A stretch of DNA of 16,521 bases from Streptomyces sp. MUM 178J (GTDB lineage: Bacteria > Actinomycetota > Actinomycetes > Streptomycetales > Streptomycetaceae): the NCBI RefSeq assembly GCF_022414575.1, contig NZ_JADWYQ010000078.1:1-16521 (forward strand). The letters are read 5' to 3'. The first letter of the stretch is position 1; every line of letters begins with the position of its first letter. The translations under genes were made by a program, and so were the position numbers. Of the stretch, positions 14,315 through 16,521 are shown piece by piece. The notes under the pieces are model-generated. The model did no database searches, was not told where the DNA came from, and saw nothing but the letters and a program-made list of their open reading frames with translations.

Positions 14315-14328
14315 CTCCTCGCGAGGAG
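14315..14328. promoter_or_regulatory. Perfect 14-bp palindrome covering the ribosome site of the nuclease-like gene
   Basis: CTCCTCGCGAGGAG is fully self-complementary. On the leftward transcript its right half supplies the GAGGAG ribosome site about 10 nt before ATG 14302. It could be an operator, or an RNA hairpin (5-bp stem, CGCG loop) that hides the ribosome site. Confidence 0.45.
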
Positions 14329-14345
14329 CCTATGTGCGGACTTCA

Positions 14346-14374
14346 CGTAGCCGCAGCAGACGGCTGCGGCTACG
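14346..14374 (-). terminator. Hairpin at the end of the DUF6000 gene
   Basis: A perfect 12-bp stem, CGTAGCCGCAGC (14346-14357) with GCTGCGGCTACG (14363-14374), and a 5-nt loop, overlapping the DUF6000 stop codon (14372-14370). On the leftward transcript it would end or attenuate the CPCC-HEAT-DUF6000 mRNA before the nuclease-like gene. There is no U-tract. Confidence 0.6.
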
Positions 14375-14999
14375 GCCGGGTCCAGCCGTTGGCGAAGTCG
14401 CAGTGGAGGTCCGTCCAGCGGCGCTGTTCGGCGGGGGTGTAGCTGGGGTAGCCGAGGCGTCCCACGCCCTTGACCCACTCGTCCCAGAGGCCGTCGGGCT
14501 CCGTGAAGCGGTCGGTGTGGTGGGTACCGAGGAGGGCGTCGAGGCGGAGGAGGGCGCCCAGGGCGGCGGCCTGGTCGTAGTGCAGGTCGGTGCGGGGGAG
14601 GTAGCGGTCGAGGTAGGCGGTGAGGATCTCGGCGTCTGTGTGCGTGCCGAAACGGGCCAGGGCGAAGCAGTAGGCGCCGCCGGAGTAGCAGACCTCGCTG
14701 GCCAGGAGCAGGTCGCCGATGCGTGCCCGGAACCGTTCGCGACGGTCGACGCCGATCAGCCAGCCGGCGGTGAGACGCGAGCGCCATTCGTACCCGAGGA
14801 GGGCTTCCAGTTCCTCGTCGTTGATCGCGGCGGCGTCAGCGATCAGGTGCCGGGTAAAGCGTGTGGTGTGCCACCACCGGGGGCCCAGGAACCGTCCGCC
14901 GTTCAGTACGAGATAGCGCGGAAGGCCGCCGTACGTCCTCGTCACGTAGCTCTTGACCACATGGCCGTAGCCGATCTCCTCGGGGTGCTGGAACGGCAT
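14370..14999 (-). CDS. DUF6000-family protein
   Basis: A 209-aa protein matching the pattern I associate with DUF6000, common in Streptomyces: EELEALLGYEWRSRLTAGWL (about 62-81), IGVDRRERFRARIGDLLLAS, YCFALARFGTHTDAEILTAY (110-129), then LDRYLPRTDLHYDQAAALGA. The function of the family is unknown; the sequence looks all-helical and may be a HEAT-like scaffold. ATG 14999 follows the HEAT-repeat gene's stop by 3 nt, with GGAGAGG at the end of that gene as ribosome site, so the two are coupled. There is no signal peptide or membrane segment. Position in a run of small helical and cysteine-rich proteins suggests an immunity- or adaptor-type role, which is inference. Confidence 0.8.
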   Translation of the reverse strand: MPFQHPEEIGYGHVVKSYVTRTYGGLPRYLVLNGGRFLGPRWWHTTRFTRHLIADAAAINDEELEALLGYEWRSRLTAGWLIGVDRRERFRARIGDLLLASEVCYSGGAYCFALARFGTHTDAEILTAYLDRYLPRTDLHYDQAAALGALLRLDALLGTHHTDRFTEPDGLWDEWVKGVGRLGYPSYTPAEQRRWTDLHCDFANGWTRP

Positions 15000-15002
15000 C
15001 GG

Positions 15003-15734
15003 TCACCTCTCCGGGTACAGGTCGGTACGGTCGATCCAGGTGGGGGCGACGAAGATGTTGTCGTCGGCGGGGGCTTCGGAGGCTTCGAGTAGGGACCAGG
15101 TGCGGGACTCTTCGATCAGGTGCTCCCAGGGCGCGGTCCAGTCGAGTTCCCAGTCCAGGCCGGTGCCGGAGACGCCGTACGTGCGGCCGGCGTCCACCTG
15201 CCAGAACTGGGAGTAGAGGATCACCTGGGCATGGTCGGCGAGGTCGTTGATGATCTCGGTGAAGTGGGCCGAGGGCCAGCCGGGGGCGTCCTCCGCAGCG
15301 GTGGCTCGCAGGCGTGCGGTGAGCGGTGGGACGACAGAGGTGCGGGCGCCGAGTTCGGTCAGGGCCCAGCGGATGCCACCCGGCTCGCTCCAGTCCGGTG
15401 GAGTCGCCCGTTCCAGGCAGGCACGGTAGGCGCGGCGCACGGGCTCGACCGCGCCGTCGATCTCCAGGCTCGCCAGGGCCATCGCAGCCCATTCGCGGAC
15501 GGTCGGGTTGTCGCTGTCCAGCAGGCCGATGAGAGCGGGGCCGCAACGGGGTTCGCCCACCTCCTCGAAGACCTCGATGGCGGTCAGCTGACCGAAGCCG
15601 CCGAGGGAAGGCAGGCCGTTGATGACGGCGGGTATGGCGTCGGCGCCGATCCAGATCAGCTCCGCACGGGCGTCGTAGGACTCCTCGGCCTTGCCGTCGA
15701 GCTGCTGGACGAGTGTCTCGATGTGGGAGGTCAT
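15003..15734 (-). CDS. HEAT-repeat protein
   Basis: A 243-aa protein. Residues 20-110 read as HEAT repeats: DARAELIWIGADAIPAVING, QLTAIEVFEEVGEPRCGPAL, then IGLLDSDNPTVREWAAMALA followed by SLEIDGAVEPVRRAYRA. Repeats of this kind form curved helical scaffolds that bind protein or nucleic acid. The C-terminal 100 residues (WALTELGARTSVVPPLTARL, HFTEIINDLADHAQVILYSQ, then WQVDAGRTYGVSG) form a separate domain I do not recognise. ATG 15734 overlaps the CPCC gene stop in an ATGA junction and has no good ribosome site of its own, so translation is probably coupled. The reading frame stays open upstream to 16337, but that extension is the shadow of the CPCC gene. Confidence 0.85.
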   Translation of the reverse strand: MTSHIETLVQQLDGKAEESYDARAELIWIGADAIPAVINGLPSLGGFGQLTAIEVFEEVGEPRCGPALIGLLDSDNPTVREWAAMALASLEIDGAVEPVRRAYRACLERATPPDWSEPGGIRWALTELGARTSVVPPLTARLRATAAEDAPGWPSAHFTEIINDLADHAQVILYSQFWQVDAGRTYGVSGTGLDWELDWTAPWEHLIEESRTWSLLEASEAPADDNIFVAPTWIDRTDLYPER

Positions 15735-16117
15735 GACGCGGAGTGGTTCCGGCGCCAGAAGGTGGGCAGCCACCAGCAGAGCACCGAGTGGTCGTCGGGC
15801 CACGGGGCGCGGTCCTCGGCCGCCCAGTCCTCGAAGGAGTCCCGTATCAGATCGATGGGGCGCCAGGCGGGGTCGAGCGGCTCGTCCTCGGCCGGAGGGC
15901 GGGCGTACCGGCGGCCGTGCTCGTCGCAGGCGCCGAAGTCCTGGTAGTTCCGCTGGGCCTCGATCAGGGAGACCTTGTTGGCCCCGCCGGCCATGGTGGG
16001 CCAGCGGAACTGGACCCCGTCGTCCTCCCAGAAGCAGACGGGGCAGATGTCGTACGAGCCGGGCATCGCGCTCAGCACACGGTGTCCGCAGCACGGGCAG
16101 GGGTAGGAGTTGCTCAC
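15731..16117 (-). CDS. CPCC-family cysteine-rich protein
   Basis: A 128-aa protein starting at GTG 16117 (MSNSYPCPCCGHRVL). The N-terminus carries the CPCC motif (C7, C9, C10) and a second pair, ICPVCFWEDDGVQ (C25, C28), the usual make-up of the Cys_rich_CPCC family. The pairs probably bind zinc as a small ribbon. A conserved-looking SLIEAQRNYQDFGAC (50-64) follows, then an acidic, Trp-rich tail. The family's function is unknown; members often sit near toxin-immunity loci, which is background knowledge. It is the first gene of a leftward operon, with the HEAT gene overlapping by 4 nt. The ribosome site is weak. The frame continues upstream to 16318 without similarity to the family, so the short form is preferred. 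Confidence 0.85.
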   Translation of the reverse strand: MSNSYPCPCCGHRVLSAMPGSYDICPVCFWEDDGVQFRWPTMAGGANKVSLIEAQRNYQDFGACDEHGRRYARPPAEDEPLDPAWRPIDLIRDSFEDWAAEDRAPWPDDHSVLCWWLPTFWRRNHSAS

Positions 16118-16440
16118 CCGCGCAGTCTCGTTGCAGGTACCGCCGGGGTGCCACGGATTTCTCTGCCTCGGGGGTGCCCTGCCAGTCCGCAGCCAGTCCG
16201 CAGGACACCCGTAAACGGCCGTCGGGAGCCAACGCACGCCAACCGGGAAAGACCAGGTCAGAGCCCTGGATGGGGCTCCGCCGCAGGTCAGGATCGGACC
16301 GCAGACATTCCGCTTCAATGTTTAATTGAAACTTCAATCAAAATTCCCGCTCTGTAAAGGTGCAGGTCAAGAGGGGCCCGTCAATACAAGACGGGCCCTT
16401 TTGCGGCTCCGGCGAGGGGCGGACGGTGCAATGGGCGCTA
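16118..16440. repeat. Non-coding stretch with tandem repeat and AT-rich ATTGAA patch
   Basis: I see no gene here. An 11-bp unit CCAGTCCGCAG is repeated head to tail (16182-16203), 65 nt upstream of the CPCC start. A small hairpin GAGCCC-N6-GGGCTC lies at 16261-16278. An AT-rich patch (16313-16345) has CTTCAAT twice (16313, 16332) and ATTGAA once (16325), including the dyad ATTGAA-AC-TTCAAT (16325-16338). Low GC in this setting suggests a promoter or protein-binding site for the leftward operon, or scar DNA at an element junction. Confidence 0.4.
16372..16402 (+). terminator. Strong rho-independent terminator
   Basis: GGGCCCGTC (16374-16382) pairs with GACGGGCCC (16390-16398), with a 7-nt loop, followed by TTTT (16399-16402). 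This is the only hairpin in the window with a proper U-tract. No rightward gene precedes it, so it may end antisense or small-RNA transcription or shield the region on either side. Confidence 0.8.
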
Positions 16441-16521
16441 GTGTCCTGAGTCGATAGTTCGCTTGCGGTTATAGGGTAGAGCGATGCCTGGTCCGAAGCC
16501 GTTGCCGCTGGAGTTGTCCGA
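16439..16521 (+). mobile_element. Probable left end of an IS630-type insertion sequence
   Basis: CTAG (16438-16441) is the target favoured by IS630-type elements, which duplicate the central TA. From 16441 a 43-nt leader begins GTGTCCTGAGTCGATAG and runs to an ORF that starts like an IS630 transposase. The terminal repeat cannot be verified because the other end is outside the window. Confidence 0.4.
16484..16521 (+). CDS. Start of a putative IS630-family transposase, cut by window edge
   Basis: Only 12 codons are present: MPGPKPLPLELS. This opening resembles that of actinomycete IS630-type transposases (MPGP-x-P, then LS before an HTH region). Upstream, AGGGTAGAGCG gives a weak ribosome site. 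The call depends on memory of the family's N-terminus and could be wrong; the frame is open to the edge. Confidence 0.5.
   Translation, partial: MPGPKPLPLELS

Noticed and set aside
15003..16337. A 444-aa frame suggesting a larger HEAT protein
   Set aside because: The extension is the CPCC gene read in another frame; ATG 15734 in an ATGA overlap is the better start.
16118..16440. tRNA gene or att core at the right end
   Set aside because: No cloverleaf or CCA/T-loop pattern seen, and without the left att sequence no direct repeat can be matched.

Overview
The window looks like an integrated mobile element in the chromosome of a Streptomyces or close actinomycete relative. The evidence is very high GC with G/C-ending codons, GTG and TTG starts behind GGAGG-type ribosome sites, a rare TTA leucine codon in a regulator, and an integrase-xis-Rep module of the kind found in actinomycete integrative elements.

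Left part (1-6316): the mobile backbone. A tyrosine integrase (reading leftwards and cut by the window edge) follows an XRE-type regulator in the same operon. Divergent to them is a 64-aa excisionase-like HTH protein, and the space between holds a palindrome overlapping a plausible promoter. Next come a DUF3631 AAA+ replication-type protein, a MobC-like accessory protein and a relaxase whose start overlaps the mobC end. The 5' part of the rep gene carries 14 copies of a 7-bp iteron-like repeat in both orientations, a candidate replication origin inside the gene. The rep-mobC gap carries nested inverted and direct repeats, a candidate oriT. No TraB/FtsK translocase or type IV secretion gene is visible, so the element looks like an integrative mobilizable element rather than a classical self-transmissible AICE.

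Middle part (6326-12643): cargo. A SMI1/KNR4 (SUKH)-like gene and a divergent unknown gene sit between two similar terminators. Then comes a four-gene leftward operon: an unknown 249-aa protein, an APH-fold kinase-like protein with an altered catalytic loop, a SAM methyltransferase and a HAD phosphatase-like protein. It is divergent from an XRE regulator with a long helical C-terminal region, which contains the TTA codon, followed by a Nudix hydrolase. The layout suggests a regulated enzymatic system acting on an unknown substrate.

Right part (12782-16521): a leftward run of a CPCC cysteine-rich protein, a HEAT-repeat protein and a DUF6000 protein, tightly coupled. A hairpin separates these from a 506-aa protein with a C-terminal PD-(D/E)XK nuclease motif. 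Upstream lie a 366-bp non-coding stretch with tandem repeats, an AT-rich patch and a strong terminator. At the right edge is the start of what looks like an IS630-type transposase behind a CTAG target. Neither end of the element (attL/attR) could be identified.
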